Part shown: one piece after another, positions 1 to 7,984 of the stretch
How positions within the stretch are numbered: the stretch's first letter is position 1
How the letters are laid out: each line of letters begins with the position of its first letter
From: Stappia sp.
GTDB taxonomy: Bacteria; Pseudomonadota; Alphaproteobacteria; Rhizobiales; Stappiaceae
Assembly: GCF_040110915.1 (NCBI RefSeq)
Contig: NZ_CP157793.1
Span: 4,299,001-4,363,000 of the forward strand
Length of the DNA stretch: 64,000 bases
Direction of reading: 5' to 3'
The notes under the pieces: generated by a model
Told to the model about the DNA's origin: nothing
Seen by the model: only the letters and a program-made list of their open reading frames with translations
The model's database searches: none
Translations under genes and position numbers: made by a program

Positions 1-191
1 TCGGGCGGCTGGTGCTGTTCGGCTTCACCTGGGCACTGCTCCACCACATGCTCGGCGGCCTGCGTCACTTCATCTGGGACATGGGTCACGGCTTCGGCCC
101 CGAGGCGCGCGAATGGCTCGCCCGCGCGACGCTCGCCGGCTCGGTTTCGCTGACGGTCCTGCTGTGGATCATCGGTTACGCGGTTCGTTGA
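1..191 (+). CDS. sdhC: Succinate dehydrogenase cytochrome b subunit SdhC (3' part only)
   Basis: The last 62 codons of the larger membrane anchor of complex II, cut off by the window edge. The reading frame begins at base 3 and ends with TGA at 189-191. The fragment contains HHMLGGLRHFIWDMG, the conserved stretch carrying the haem b histidine ligand in SdhC proteins, followed by a final hydrophobic segment (SVSLTVLLWIIGYAV). It lies 13 bases before sdhD, as expected for an sdhCDAB operon. The promoter and N-terminus are outside the window. Confidence 0.93.
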   Translation, partial: GRLVLFGFTWALLHHMLGGLRHFIWDMGHGFGPEAREWLARATLAGSVSLTVLLWIIGYAVR

Positions 192-204
192 GGGAGACAT
201 CATC

Positions 205-588
205 ATGAGCGACATGCGCACCCCCCTCGCCAGGGTCCGCGGACTGGGATCCGCGAAGGACGGCACCGACCACTTCTGGCGCCAGCGCGTCACCGCGGTG
301 GCCAACGTCGTGCTGATCTCCTTCTTCATTGTCCTGATCGTCGCGCTTCAGGGCGGCAGCCACGCCGACGTGTCGGCGGCCCTTGCCAATCCGCTGGTGG
401 CGATCATCTTGCTCCTCGTGATCCTGTCGGCCGTCTATCACATGAAGCTCGGCATGCAGGTGATCATCGAGGACTACATCCACGGCGAGGGGCTGAAGTT
501 CCTGTCGCTGATGGGCAACACCTTCTTTTCGGCGTTCATCGGCTTTGCCTCGATCTTCGCCGTTCTCAAGATCAGCTTCGGAGGCTGA
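205..588 (+). CDS. sdhD: Succinate dehydrogenase membrane anchor SdhD
   Basis: 127-residue hydrophobic subunit of complex II that, with SdhC, holds haem b and the ubiquinone site and anchors SdhAB to the inner membrane. Three membrane segments are visible: about 35-55 (VANVVLISFFIVLIVAL), 65-85 (PLVAIILLLVILSAVYH) and 100-122. The segment YHMKLGMQVIIEDYIHG is typical of alphaproteobacterial SdhD. The ATG follows GAGGGAGA, a good ribosome site. It ends 4 bases before sdhA, consistent with translational coupling. Confidence 0.95.
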   Translation: MSDMRTPLARVRGLGSAKDGTDHFWRQRVTAVANVVLISFFIVLIVALQGGSHADVSAALANPLVAIILLLVILSAVYHMKLGMQVIIEDYIHGEGLKFLSLMGNTFFSAFIGFASIFAVLKISFGG

Positions 589-592
589 AACC

Positions 593-2422
593 ATGGCAGG
601 ACAAGCCTATTCCTTTGTCGATCACTCCTATGACGTGGTCGTCGTCGGAGCCGGCGGCGCGGGTCTGCGCGCGACGCTGGGCATGGCCGAGCAGGGGCTC
701 AGAACCGCCTGCATCACCAAGGTGTTCCCGACCCGCTCGCACACGGTCGCGGCGCAGGGCGGCATCGCCGCCAGCCTGCAGAACATGACGCCCGACTGCT
801 GGCAGTGGCACATGTATGACACCGTCAAGGGCTCCGACTGGCTCGGCGATACCGACGCCATGGAGTATCTGGCCCGCGAGGCGCCCAAGGCGGTCTACGA
901 GCTGGAGCATTACGGCGTGCCCTTCTCGCGCACCGAGGACGGGCGCATCTACCAGCGCCCCTTCGGCGGCCACATGCAGAACTACGGCGACGGCCCCCCG
1001 GTGCAGCGCACCTGCGCGGCCGCCGACCGCACCGGCCACGCCATCCTGCACACGCTCTACGGCCAGTCCCTGCGGAACAACGCCGAATTCTACATCGAGT
1101 ATTTCGCTCTCGACCTGATCATGTCGGACGACGGCGAGTGCCAGGGCGTGATTGCCTGGAACCTCGATGACGGGACGATCCATCGCTTTGCCGCCAAGAT
1201 GGTGGTTCTGGCGACCGGCGGCTACGGCCGCGCCTATTTCTCGGCGACCTCGGCCCACACCTGCACCGGCGACGGCGGCGGCATGGTGGCGCGCGCCGGC
1301 CTGCCGCTTCAGGACATGGAATTCGTCCAGTTCCACCCGACCGGGATTTACGGCGCCGGCTGCCTCATCACCGAGGGCGCGCGCGGCGAGGGCGGCTATC
1401 TGGTCAACTCCGAGGGCGAGCGCTTCATGGAGCGCTATGCGCCGTCGGCCAAGGATCTCGCCTCGCGCGACGTCGTGTCGCGCTGCATGACCATGGAGAT
1501 CCGCGAAGGCCGCGGGGTGGGCAAGAACAAGGATCACATCTTCCTGCATCTCGACCATCTGGATCCGGACATCCTGGCCGAGCGCCTGCCGGGCATCTCG
1601 GAATCGGCGCGCATCTTCGCCGGCGTCGATGTCACCAAGGAGCCGATCCCGGTGCTGCCGACCGTTCACTACAACATGGGCGGCATCCCGACGAACTACT
1701 GGGGCGAGGTGCTGAACCCCACCAAGGACGATCCGAACGCCATCCAGCCCGGCCTCATGGCCGTCGGCGAGGCGGGCTGCGCCTCGGTGCATGGCGCCAA
1801 CCGTCTCGGGTCCAACTCTCTGATCGACCTTGTGGTCTTTGGCCGCGCGGCGGCGATCCGCGCGGCGGAGGTCGTCGATCCGAAGTCGGCCGTGCCGACG
1901 CCGAACGAGGCGAGCTGCGACAAGATCATGGCCCGCTTCGACAAGCTGCGCCATGCCGACGGGGCGACGCCGACCGCGCAGCTGCGCGAGAAGATGCAGC
2001 GCGCCATGCAGGAAGACGCCGCCGTCTTCCGCACGCAGGACAGCCTCAAGCAGGGCTGCGACCGCCTGACGGCGATCTGGGGCGAGCTCGGCGACCTCAA
2101 GGTCACCGACCGTTCGATGATCTGGAACTCCGATCTGGTGGAAACGCTGGAGCTGGAGAACCTGATGGCCAATGCCATCACCACCGTCTACGGCGCCGAA
2201 GCCCGCAAGGAAAGCCGTGGCGCCCATGCCCGCGAGGACTACAAGGACGGTCCGATGGGCGGGCGCAACGACGACGACTGGCGCAAGCACACGCTCGCCT
2301 GGGTGAGCGAGGCCGGCGAGGTCCGTCTCGACTACCGCCCGGTGATCGTCGATCCGCTGACCTCGCACAACGAGGGCGGCATCGACCCGGCCAAGATCGC
2401 GCCCAAGGCGCGCGTCTACTGA
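593..2422 (+). CDS. sdhA: Succinate dehydrogenase flavoprotein subunit SdhA
   Basis: 609-residue flavoprotein that oxidises succinate to fumarate and passes electrons to the SdhB iron-sulfur centres. Near the N-terminus is the dinucleotide-binding motif VVVVGAGGAGLRA, followed by TRSHTVAAQGG, whose histidine carries the covalently bound FAD. Further on are HPTGIYGAGCLITEGARG of the active site and the typical C-terminal REDYKDGP region. I chose the ATG at 593, just after the sdhD stop and behind GGAGG; an in-frame start inside sdhD would add an unrelated extension. Full family length. Confidence 0.97.
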   Translation: MAGQAYSFVDHSYDVVVVGAGGAGLRATLGMAEQGLRTACITKVFPTRSHTVAAQGGIAASLQNMTPDCWQWHMYDTVKGSDWLGDTDAMEYLAREAPKAVYELEHYGVPFSRTEDGRIYQRPFGGHMQNYGDGPPVQRTCAAADRTGHAILHTLYGQSLRNNAEFYIEYFALDLIMSDDGECQGVIAWNLDDGTIHRFAAKMVVLATGGYGRAYFSATSAHTCTGDGGGMVARAGLPLQDMEFVQFHPTGIYGAGCLITEGARGEGGYLVNSEGERFMERYAPSAKDLASRDVVSRCMTMEIREGRGVGKNKDHIFLHLDHLDPDILAERLPGISESARIFAGVDVTKEPIPVLPTVHYNMGGIPTNYWGEVLNPTKDDPNAIQPGLMAVGEAGCASVHGANRLGSNSLIDLVVFGRAAAIRAAEVVDPKSAVPTPNEASCDKIMARFDKLRHADGATPTAQLREKMQRAMQEDAAVFRTQDSLKQGCDRLTAIWGELGDLKVTDRSMIWNSDLVETLELENLMANAITTVYGAEARKESRGAHAREDYKDGPMGGRNDDDWRKHTLAWVSEAGEVRLDYRPVIVDPLTSHNEGGIDPAKIAPKARVY

Positions 2423-2438
2423 CCGGTTGGCGATCAGG

Positions 2439-3281
2439 ATGGCCGGCGAGCACCCCAGCGACACCGTCTCCCCCTTCGGCACCTATTGTGCCGAGGGCTG
2501 GGGCCGGATTGCCTGGGGGCTTGCCGACCGTCGCGAGATGTCGAGCTGGCTCCGCAAGCGGGTGCGCGGTCTCGTGGCGCGTCTCTTTCGCGGGCCCTAT
2601 GACGCGGAGGCCGAGGGCCTGCGGTTTCGCCTCTACCCCGGGGCGAATTACGACGACCGCAAGATCCTGGCGCGCGGGCGGCTGCCCGAGCGGGCCGAGC
2701 ATGCGCTGATCGCGCCCTACCTGCGCCCCGGCGTGACCTTCGTCGACATCGGCGCCAACGTCGGCAGCTACAGCCTCGACGCGGCCCGGCGCGGAGCCAG
2801 GGTGCTGGCGATCGAGGCCAATCCGGAGACCGCCGAGCGGCTGTCCTACAACATCGCGGCGAACGACCTGACGAAAGTGGCGGTGGAGGTCTGCGCGGTG
2901 GGGCCGGACACCGGGACACGGGCGCTGTGGAGTGCCGCGTCCAATTGCGGCTTCGCCACCCTGGTGGAGGGTCTGGCGAACGAGGACGGGGCCGACGACT
3001 GGCGTGCGCGCAGGGTCGATGTCCGTCCGCTCGCCGAGGTTCTGGACGCGCACGGGATCGCCCGCGCCGATGTCTTGAAGGTCGATGTCGAGGGCTTCGA
3101 GGACCGGGCGCTCCTGCCCTATCTGGACATGGTACCGGCCGACAGGCGGCCGGGCGCGATCCTGCTGGAAACGAATTGCCGGGATCACTGGCGCACCGAC
3201 TGCGAGGCCCGGCTCGGCGCTCTCGGCTATCGGGCGGTCGGGGTCACGGATGACAACACGGTCTTCGAGCGCGCCGCTTGA
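2439..3281 (+). CDS. FkbM family SAM-dependent methyltransferase inside the sdh operon
   Basis: About 280 residues. The centre holds a Rossmann SAM-binding motif, TFVDIGANVGSYSLDAA, followed by an acidic ribose-binding residue in VLAIEANPETAERL, and later DVLKVDVEGFEDRALLPYL, the acidic motif characteristic of the FkbM domain. Family members methylate hydroxyl or carboxyl groups on small molecules, sugars or peptides; the substrate here is unknown. No signal peptide. It lies 16 bases after sdhA and 57 bases before sdhB on the same strand, so it is probably co-transcribed. The start is uncertain: ATG 2439 is used, but TTG 2427 or ATG 2538 (MSSWLRKRV) are possible. Confidence 0.85.
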   Translation: MAGEHPSDTVSPFGTYCAEGWGRIAWGLADRREMSSWLRKRVRGLVARLFRGPYDAEAEGLRFRLYPGANYDDRKILARGRLPERAEHALIAPYLRPGVTFVDIGANVGSYSLDAARRGARVLAIEANPETAERLSYNIAANDLTKVAVEVCAVGPDTGTRALWSAASNCGFATLVEGLANEDGADDWRARRVDVRPLAEVLDAHGIARADVLKVDVEGFEDRALLPYLDMVPADRRPGAILLETNCRDHWRTDCEARLGALGYRAVGVTDDNTVFERAA

Positions 3282-3338
3282 CGACCTGACGACGTGAGCG
3301 CCCCGGACCACGGGCGCCGAACGCGGAGCGATGACACG

Positions 3339-4121
3339 ATGGTACAGCTGACGCTTCCCAAGAACTCGCAAGTGTCGGATGGCAAGGTCTGGGACAAGCC
3401 GTCCGGGTCGAACCGCTTGCAGGAGTTCCGCATTTACCGCTGGAACCCGGACGACGGGCGCAACCCGCGCATCGACACCTATTACGTCGACCGCGACGAT
3501 TGCGGCCCGATGGTGCTCGACGGGCTCATCTACATCAAGGACAAGGTCGATTCGACCCTGACCTTCCGCCGCTCGTGCCGCGAGGGCATCTGCGGCTCCT
3601 GCGCGATGAACATCGACGGGACCAACACGCTCGCCTGCACCAAGGGCATGGACGAGATCGGCGACGGGCCGGTGAAGATCTACCCGCTGCCGCACATGCC
3701 GGTGGTCAAGGATCTGGTGCCGGACCTGACGCGCTTCTACGCCCAGCATCGCTCGATCGAACCCTGGCTGAAGACGACGACGCCGGCGCCGGAAAAGGAG
3801 TGGCGTCAGTCCCACGAGGATCGCGCCAAGCTCGACGGGCTCTACGAGTGCATCCTGTGTGCCTGCTGCTCCACCTCCTGCCCGAGCTACTGGTGGAACG
3901 GCGACCGCTACCTCGGCCCGGCCGTGCTGCTGCAGGCGTACCGCTGGCTGATCGACAGCCGCGACGAGGCGACCGGCGAGCGGCTCGACGATCTGGAAGA
4001 CCCCTTCCGGCTGTACCGCTGCCACACGATCATGAACTGCGCCCAGGCCTGCCCGAAGGGGCTGAATCCGGCCAAGGCGATCGCCGAGATCAAGAAGATG
4101 ATGGTCGAACGCCGCGTGTGA
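3339..4121 (+). CDS. sdhB: Succinate dehydrogenase iron-sulfur subunit SdhB
   Basis: 260-residue electron-transfer subunit with three clusters. The [2Fe-2S] site is visible in SCREGICGSCAMNIDG and the later TLAC; the [4Fe-4S] and [3Fe-4S] ligands lie in CILCACCSTSCPSYWW and CHTIMNCAQACPKG. The ATG at 3339 gives the usual family length and follows GCGGAGCG; an upstream in-frame start at 3294 would add a non-conserved extension. It is the last gene of the operon, separated from sdhA by the methyltransferase gene and followed by a strong terminator hairpin. Confidence 0.96.
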   Translation: MVQLTLPKNSQVSDGKVWDKPSGSNRLQEFRIYRWNPDDGRNPRIDTYYVDRDDCGPMVLDGLIYIKDKVDSTLTFRRSCREGICGSCAMNIDGTNTLACTKGMDEIGDGPVKIYPLPHMPVVKDLVPDLTRFYAQHRSIEPWLKTTTPAPEKEWRQSHEDRAKLDGLYECILCACCSTSCPSYWWNGDRYLGPAVLLQAYRWLIDSRDEATGERLDDLEDPFRLYRCHTIMNCAQACPKGLNPAKAIAEIKKMMVERRV

Positions 4122-4158
4122 GGCGGTCCCCTCCGCAAACATCGGATCTTGCAGCTGG

Positions 4159-4187
4159 AAGGCGGGCCTCGGCCCGCCTTCTTGCGT
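4159..4187 (+). terminator. Rho-independent terminator after sdhB
   Basis: A 9-bp perfect stem (AAGGCGGGC paired with GCCCGCCTT) around a CTCG loop, then a T-rich tail. It lies 38 bases after the sdhB stop and closes the sdh operon. Confidence 0.8.
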
Positions 4188-4318
4188 TTCGGGCCCGGTC
4201 GGCGCGATCCGGGCAAAAGGCGGCACGGCACCGGTCGCGCGGTTGACAAGAGCGCGCGCCGGTTGCAATGTTCATGCATTGTTCTTGCGCGACTGCGCGG
4301 CGGGGAGAGGAAGCCGAC

Positions 4319-4696
4319 ATGCACAGAAGCCGCCTGGGATGCATCGTCATCGATTGTCAGGGCCCGGATGCGGGCACGCATGAGGCCTTCTGGGCCGCCG
4401 CGCTTGGCTGCGAGAAAGAAGCCGAGCCGAAGGATCCGAAGTATCGCGACCTGACCGGGCGGCCCGGCGAGGTGCGGGTGCTCGTGCAGGCGGTGGAGCA
4501 TCCCTCGCGGGTGCATCTCGACATCGAGACCGACGACATTCCGGCGGAGGTCGCGCGTCTCGAGCGCCTCGGCGCGACACGTGTCGCGGAGATCAAGGGC
4601 TGGGTGGTGATGGAAGCCCCGAGCGGCCACCGCTTTTGCGTGGTGGCGCCCCAGCGCCCGGATTTTTCCGAAAACGCCACCGTTTGGGAGACCTGA
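4319..4696 (+). CDS. VOC superfamily (glyoxalase-like domain) protein
   Basis: 125 residues resembling a single glyoxalase/bleomycin-resistance fold. The second half shows the characteristic HLDIETDDIPAEVARLERLG and GWVVMEAPSGHRFCVV, in which metal-ligand-type His and Glu positions recur. Family members are metal-dependent lyases, isomerases or dioxygenases, or bind small molecules; the reaction here cannot be assigned. The start at 4319 is chosen because GGGGAGAGGAAG precedes it; an upstream in-frame ATG at 4268 would add a low-complexity leader. Stands alone after the sdh terminator. Confidence 0.8.
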   Translation: MHRSRLGCIVIDCQGPDAGTHEAFWAAALGCEKEAEPKDPKYRDLTGRPGEVRVLVQAVEHPSRVHLDIETDDIPAEVARLERLGATRVAEIKGWVVMEAPSGHRFCVVAPQRPDFSENATVWET

Positions 4697-4714
4697 CGTC
4701 GCGGGCCGCCGGCC

Positions 4715-5092
4715 TCAACTCCACACCGGGCTGGTGAAGATCGCCACGGCCGAAAGAAAGGCGACCGCCCAGGCGAGCGAGCGCGGGGTCGACCGATCGG
4801 TCCAGTAGCAGACCACGTAGATGACGCGCGCGCCGATGAAGAGCCCCGCGAGCTGGTCGATCCACGCCGCGTCGCCGCCCTGCCACAGCCCGACGATCAC
4901 GGCCACGGCGAAAAACGGAAAGGCCTCGAAGCCGTTGGCCTGGGCGGCCGCCGCGCGGGCGCGAAAACCGTCCTTCCAGTAGTCGGGATCGCGCGGGCGC
5001 GCGTTGTCGAAGTCCTTCGACAGTTTGGCCGGAAAGGCCGAGAGGATCGGCAGGATGGCGGCGGCGAGCAGGCACCAGATCGCGAAGGGCAT
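4715..5092 (-). CDS. MAPEG family membrane protein
   Basis: About 125 residues with four hydrophobic segments, starting MPFAIWCLLAAAILPIL. The conserved motif ANGFEAFPFFAVAVIV and the ARVIYVVCY segment are typical of bacterial MAPEG proteins, the family of eicosanoid and glutathione-linked membrane enzymes; bacterial members of this subgroup are uncharacterised. The start at 5092 is chosen because the hydrophobic segment begins directly after it; a longer start at 5122 is possible. Faces the VOC gene tail to tail. Confidence 0.82.
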   Translation of the reverse strand: MPFAIWCLLAAAILPILSAFPAKLSKDFDNARPRDPDYWKDGFRARAAAAQANGFEAFPFFAVAVIVGLWQGGDAAWIDQLAGLFIGARVIYVVCYWTDRSTPRSLAWAVAFLSAVAIFTSPVWS

Positions 5093-5347
5093 GAGGGCTC
5101 CGGGGCGGGTGGCGGAGGACACGCCGCGGCGGCGGGCCGCGGAGCGTCTCGGCGATATCCTGCGGTTTTCGCGTATTTTTCGGCCACGTCAAGGGGCGGG
5201 GCCGGGCCACGCGGCGGTTCTGGGGCAATGCCGGGCGCGATTGTCGGCTCCGTTTGATGCAGCGCAAGGCGCGCGGCGTCGGGTGCGGGCTTTGTGGCCC
5301 CGGCGCGCCGAGGTCGGCGCGCCAGTCAAACCGTCAAGGAGACACAG

Positions 5348-5695
5348 ATGGCCGTCAGCGACTGGCAAGCCTTCATCGCCCAGACCGACCAGCGCATGGG
5401 CGACCTGCGCAGCGGCATTCCCGGAGTGGCCAAGGGATTTCATGAGATCGCCCGCGCGGCCATCGGGGCAGGCGCGCTCGACAGCAAGACCAAGGAACTG
5501 ATCGCGCTGGCGATCGGCATCGCCGCGCGCTGCGACGGCTGTCTCGCCTATCACGCCAAGGCGGCGGCGAAATATGGCGCGACGCGTGAAGAGGTGATGG
5601 AGGCGATCGGTGTCGCCGTCTACATGGGCGGCGGTCCGTCGATGATCTACGGCGCCGAGGCGCTGGCCGCCTTCGACAGTTTCGCCAAGGACTGA
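5348..5695 (+). CDS. Carboxymuconolactone decarboxylase / AhpD-like protein
   Basis: 115-residue all-helical protein with the AhpD-type redox motif C62-D-G-C65 followed by H69 (CDGCLAYH). In AhpD this pair of cysteines reduces peroxiredoxins, so thiol peroxidase or disulfide-reductase activity is the likely role rather than ring decarboxylation. The ATG follows AAGGAGACACAG, an excellent ribosome site. A second, unlike member of the family lies 2.6 kb downstream at 8276. Confidence 0.88.
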   Translation: MAVSDWQAFIAQTDQRMGDLRSGIPGVAKGFHEIARAAIGAGALDSKTKELIALAIGIAARCDGCLAYHAKAAAKYGATREEVMEAIGVAVYMGGGPSMIYGAEALAAFDSFAKD

Positions 5696-5838
5696 CGGCG
5701 CGCCGCCTCCCGCACCGGCGATCCGCTGTCGACCTCCGGCATCGAAGGGACGTGTCGTCATAATCTCGTGCCTCCGCGCGCTTAAGGGAAGCCGCGAGGG
5801 GAACGGGGGGCGATTCGTCCCGATCAGTGAGGTGCGCG

Positions 5839-6306
5839 ATGGCCGTGACGGTCTTGTTCCTGTGCCATGACAATGCCGTGCTTAGCCCGATGGCCGAGGC
5901 CTATCTCAATGCCGCCGGCGAGGGCGATGTGCGGGCCTTTTCCGCCGGACTTGAGCCGGCCGCGCGCCTCGGCGAGAGGGTCGCGGGGGTGCTCGGCGAG
6001 AACGGCATTCCCGCGTCGGGCCTGCAGCCGAAGGCCTGGCAGCTTTTCGCGCTCGACCATGCGCCGATGCCCGACATGGTGATCGCGCTGACGCCGGGCC
6101 TGCACGCGGCCCTGCGCGACGCCTGGCCGCGCCATGTGCAGCGGGCCGACTGGCAGGTGCCCGGCGTACCGGCGTCCGGCGCGATGCACCACGCGGCGCG
6201 CGAGGCAACCCGCGAGGCATTTCGTGCCATCCGCCGGGCGACCCGACTGGCGCTCGATCACGGCAGTCTGCGCCGCCCGGCCCGCGCCCTGCGCCGGTCG
6301 GCGTGA
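5839..6306 (+). CDS. Low-molecular-weight phosphatase-like protein with a degenerate active site
   Basis: 155 residues with the fold signature of low-molecular-weight tyrosine phosphatases and thioredoxin-type arsenate reductases: VLFLCHDNAVLSPMAEAYLN matches the P-loop region C-x5-R-S-x-MAEA. Cys9 is present but the P-loop arginine position holds Leu15, and the later W-x-x-P-D-P acid motif reads WQVPGVPAS, so the general-acid Asp is also missing. It is probably a non-catalytic relative, perhaps a binding or sensing protein. The C-terminal 40 residues are Arg/Ala-rich. The start at 5839 follows GAGGTG; GTG 5827 is an alternative. Confidence 0.7.
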   Translation: MAVTVLFLCHDNAVLSPMAEAYLNAAGEGDVRAFSAGLEPAARLGERVAGVLGENGIPASGLQPKAWQLFALDHAPMPDMVIALTPGLHAALRDAWPRHVQRADWQVPGVPASGAMHHAAREATREAFRAIRRATRLALDHGSLRRPARALRRSA

Positions 6307-6343
6307 CGCTGGCCCGGTCCGCGATGGGGTTGGCGCCCCGGCT

Positions 6344-7051
6344 CTACGGCCGTTCGGCCCGGTTGTCGCCGTGCGCCGGCGTGTCGACCAGGGCCCCGAA
6401 CCAGCCGAACAGATCGCCGATCTGCTCGCGCATCACCGAGAAGGGCGAAGGGCCGCGCGGGTCGATCCGTCCGACCACATCGCCCATCTCGAAGGTGAGG
6501 TCCCGCGTGAACTTGCGCGCAAGACCCTGCATCGCGCGGTTGGTGGCAAGGCAATTCATGTAGATATGGTGGCAGCCGCGATTGCGCGCGGCGATGAGGG
6601 TGAGCTCCATCAGCCGCGTGCCGACGCCGGATTGCCGGCAGCAGGCTTCCACGGAAAAGGCGGCTTCCGCCGTTCTCGGATCGCCGCAGGGGCGCAACTC
6701 GGCGACGGCCCGCAGCGTCCCGTCGACGACATAGCCGTGCAGCACGGTGCCGAGGGTGAAGCTCGTCTCGGCATAGCAGCGCAGAAAGGCATCGCTCGCC
6801 GGCATGGCGAAGCGCGCCCGGCGGCCATCAGGATCGAGGCGCAGGAGGTGATCGCGGAACCGCGCCTGATCGGCGAAGGTCAGCTTGCGGAAGTAGCCGG
6901 CGTCCAGGGTCGCGCGCGGCGATCGATCCCGCCCGGTCGCAGTCGGTCCGGTTGACTGCCTGTCAGCGGTCCGCCTGTCGGTGGTCCGCCTGTCGGCGTG
7001 ATGGGCACGTGCTGGATCGGATGGGTGCGGCGTATCATGCATGTCGGCCAT
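6344..7051 (-). CDS. GNAT family N-acetyltransferase
   Basis: 235 residues. The first 60 are polar and repetitive (TDRRTADRQSTG), encoded by a 15-bp tandem repeat. The GNAT domain follows, from FRKLTFADQARFRDHLLRL to the acetyl-CoA loop ACCRQSGVGTRLMELTL (an R/Q-x-x-G-x-G/A-type motif) and ATNRAMQGLARKF. The substrate is unknown; similar domains occur in Rhizobiales hypothetical acetyltransferases and downstream of Pat-type protein acetylases. The start at 7051 is supported by GAGGAGCG upstream. Divergent from the omp19-like gene. Confidence 0.82.
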   Translation of the reverse strand: MADMHDTPHPSDPARAHHADRRTTDRRTADRQSTGPTATGRDRSPRATLDAGYFRKLTFADQARFRDHLLRLDPDGRRARFAMPASDAFLRCYAETSFTLGTVLHGYVVDGTLRAVAELRPCGDPRTAEAAFSVEACCRQSGVGTRLMELTLIAARNRGCHHIYMNCLATNRAMQGLARKFTRDLTFEMGDVVGRIDPRGPSPFSVMREQIGDLFGWFGALVDTPAHGDNRAERP

Positions 7052-7405
7052 GCGGCGCTCCTCGTTTTCAAGGGCGCCCGCCTCGGGTGGTCTCCCCAGA
7101 CCTGCGGGCACTCTAGCCCGCCGAGTGCGGCGCTTTGATGGCGCGCCACGCGCCCCCATCAACCAAATGGTCACCGAAAAGACAGAGGATCGCCATGGGC
7201 AGGCCAATGTGTCCTGCGCTAACATGACAGGATCGATTCGCGCCCGGCGGAGCGCCGTCAGGGATTGCAAGTCCGACGCGGATCGAAAGGAAAACGTGCG
7301 AAGAAGGCCTGCAGGCGAGCATGTCCACACCGGGTGGCGAGACCCGAGACCGAGCCGAAACCGAGGCAAGACCGAGCCAGTGCCCAGACTGAGGATGACA
7401 CGCGC
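7052..7405. other. Divergent intergenic region, GNAT / Omp19-like gene
   Basis: 354 bases between divergently transcribed genes, so it must hold promoters for both. No convincing sigma-70 pair or operator was found. The last 60 bases carry short GACCGAGCC/GAAACCGAG repeats. Small open frames here look like chance. Confidence 0.4.
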
Positions 7406-7984
7406 ATGATTCGCTCCCTTTCCCCCATCAGCGCCCCCGCGATTGCTCCCGTCGCCGTTGTTCTGGGTCTCGCGGTGGTCCTGGCCGGCTGCCAGCGGCT
7501 CGGCTACGGCAACCGCGCGGCGCCCCTGCCGGCGACGCCCGCCGCGCCGGTCAGCAGCCAGTCGCTGGAACCCGTCGATCCGATGCTGACGCAGGAGCCG
7601 GTCGAAACGACGACGCTCGACGGCACGCTCGCCGACGGCGCGGACGGAACGCAAGTCGCCGCGGCCGATCCGCTGGCGAGCGGCCCGCCGGCCGGCGCGC
7701 GCGAGGTCGGGCGCAGCGACATGCTCGGCGGCTGGACGGTCGCGTCCGGCGCCGACAGCTGCAAGCTGTTCATGACGCTGACCACCTGGAGCGGCGGCTA
7801 CCGGGCCAATTCGCGCGGCTGCACCACGCCGGCGCTGCAAACCGTTTCGGCCTGGGACCTGCAGGGCAAGACGGTGTCGCTGAAGGACACGGCCGGCGCG
7901 ACCATCGCGGAACTCTATGCAACCGGCCCCGAACGCTTCTCGGGCCGCACCTCGACCGGCGCGCCGATCACCGTGTCTCGCTGA
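7406..7984 (+). CDS. omp19: Omp19-like outer-membrane lipoprotein, AprI/Inh protease-inhibitor domain
   Basis: 192-residue lipoprotein. A signal peptide (APVAVVLGLAVVLAGC) ends in a clear lipobox with the cysteine at about 31. A Pro/Ala/Thr-rich linker follows, then the C-terminal Inh-type beta-barrel from DMLGGWTVASGADSCKLFM, with a Cys pair (CKL...RGCTT) and the end PITVSR, closely resembling the end of Brucella Omp19. Omp19 is an outer-membrane lipoprotein that inhibits proteases. Start ATG 7406, behind GAGGATGACACG. The stop codon lies in the loop of the first hairpin of the repeat array that follows. Confidence 0.83.
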   Translation: MIRSLSPISAPAIAPVAVVLGLAVVLAGCQRLGYGNRAAPLPATPAAPVSSQSLEPVDPMLTQEPVETTTLDGTLADGADGTQVAAADPLASGPPAGAREVGRSDMLGGWTVASGADSCKLFMTLTTWSGGYRANSRGCTTPALQTVSAWDLQGKTVSLKDTAGATIAELYATGPERFSGRTSTGAPITVSR

